Assembly: GCF_947503415.1 (NCBI RefSeq)
Contig: NZ_CANNDS010000004.1
Location: 186,001-250,000 of the forward strand
Direction: 5' to 3'
Length of the DNA stretch: 64,000 bases
Source: an uncultured Tateyamaria sp.
GTDB taxonomy: Bacteria; Pseudomonadota; Alphaproteobacteria; Rhodobacterales; Rhodobacteraceae
Part shown: one piece after another, positions 63,927 to 64,000 of the stretch
Position numbering within the stretch: position 1 is the first letter of the stretch
How the letters are laid out: each line of letters starts with the position of its first letter
The notes under the pieces: model-generated
What the model was told of the DNA's origin: nothing
Databases searched by the model: none
The model's input: the letters and a program-made list of their open reading frames with translations, nothing else
Made by a program: the position numbers and the translations under genes

Positions 63927-64000
63927 TTATGCGCCGGGGTTGCAGGACCCCAGTTCGCCACCAAAGATCGACGCGTCGTATGTCACCTGGCTGACAGGCG
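63927..64000 (-). CDS. Substrate-binding protein of the second Liv-type importer (C-terminal end)
   Basis: Only the last 23 codons are in the window, ending PVSQVTYDASIFGGELGSCNPGA and a TAA at 63927-63929. The C-terminal cysteine (GSCNPGA) fits type I binding proteins of the branched-chain amino acid/urea group, and the position before livH is the standard one. The identity as the binding protein is inferred from position and this end; the ligand is unknown. Confidence 0.65.
   Translation of the reverse strand, partial: PVSQVTYDASIFGGELGSCNPGA

Overview
The window reads as chromosomal DNA of a marine alphaproteobacterium of the Roseobacter group (Rhodobacterales). The evidence is a GC-rich coding style, a DMSP lyase DddP, FnrL- and Zur-type operators, an NDUFA12-type complex I accessory subunit, DUF6314/DUF6455/DUF1223/DUF2155 proteins, and many TRAP and Liv-type importers. 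I cannot fix the genus. No prophage, integrase, transposase or CRISPR array is visible. Genes are packed tightly, with frequent 4-bp stop/start overlaps.

Layout. 1-9.4 kb: N-terminal half of aconitase, a DUF1223 protein, a lipid A-type acyltransferase, a DMT exporter, an isolated and divergent FliG, a TPR protein, purB, small conserved proteins, then bioY divergent from a DUF6455 gene around an FNR-type box. 9.4-14 kb: a hydrolase-OsmC fusion and a lodAB pair (tryptophylquinone amino-acid oxidase plus its maturation flavoprotein). 14-21.3 kb: an aromatic-compound operon (FAH hydrolase, nitroreductase, OsmC, TRAP importer, intradiol dioxygenase), divergent from a YciI-like gene and a GntR regulator, with a perfect palindrome between them. 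21.7-27.4 kb: dddP, an S41-like protein, a DUF3445 protein, a lytic transglycosylase and a small membrane protein. 27.5-31.2 kb: glnB-glnA, divergent from an nnr gene that has been split into two reading frames at a multi-hairpin palindromic repeat. 31.2-39.5 kb: a Hint protein, tRNA-Leu, a YihY protein, an AEC transporter and a PhnP-like/tatD/holB/tmk/dac/SPOR run. 39.7-46.5 kb: tRNA-Ser, then kynA-kynU joined to a complete Liv-type ABC importer. 46.5-49.7 kb: znuA divergent from zur-znuC-znuB, with two Zur boxes. 49.7-57.9 kb: a domain-permuted photolyase-like protein, DoxX, clpP-clpX, RidA, an FkbM-GT61 fusion, NDUFA12, mlaD, DUF2155 and aat. 57.9-64 kb: accB-accC and a second Liv-type ABC importer whose binding-protein gene runs off the right edge.

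How it fits together. Several blocks fit a heterotrophic marine scavenger: DMSP cleavage, aromatic ring cleavage with its own importer, tryptophan breakdown coupled to an importer, extracellular amino-acid oxidation, and nitrogen (PII/GS), zinc and biotin acquisition. The most unusual points are the split nnr with its palindromic insert, the isolated FliG lacking the EHPQ motif, the lodAB locus, the YciI/hydroxyquinol-type dioxygenase pairing, the FkbM-GT61 fusion and the permuted photolyase. I did not find a clearly new multi-gene defence or mobile system.
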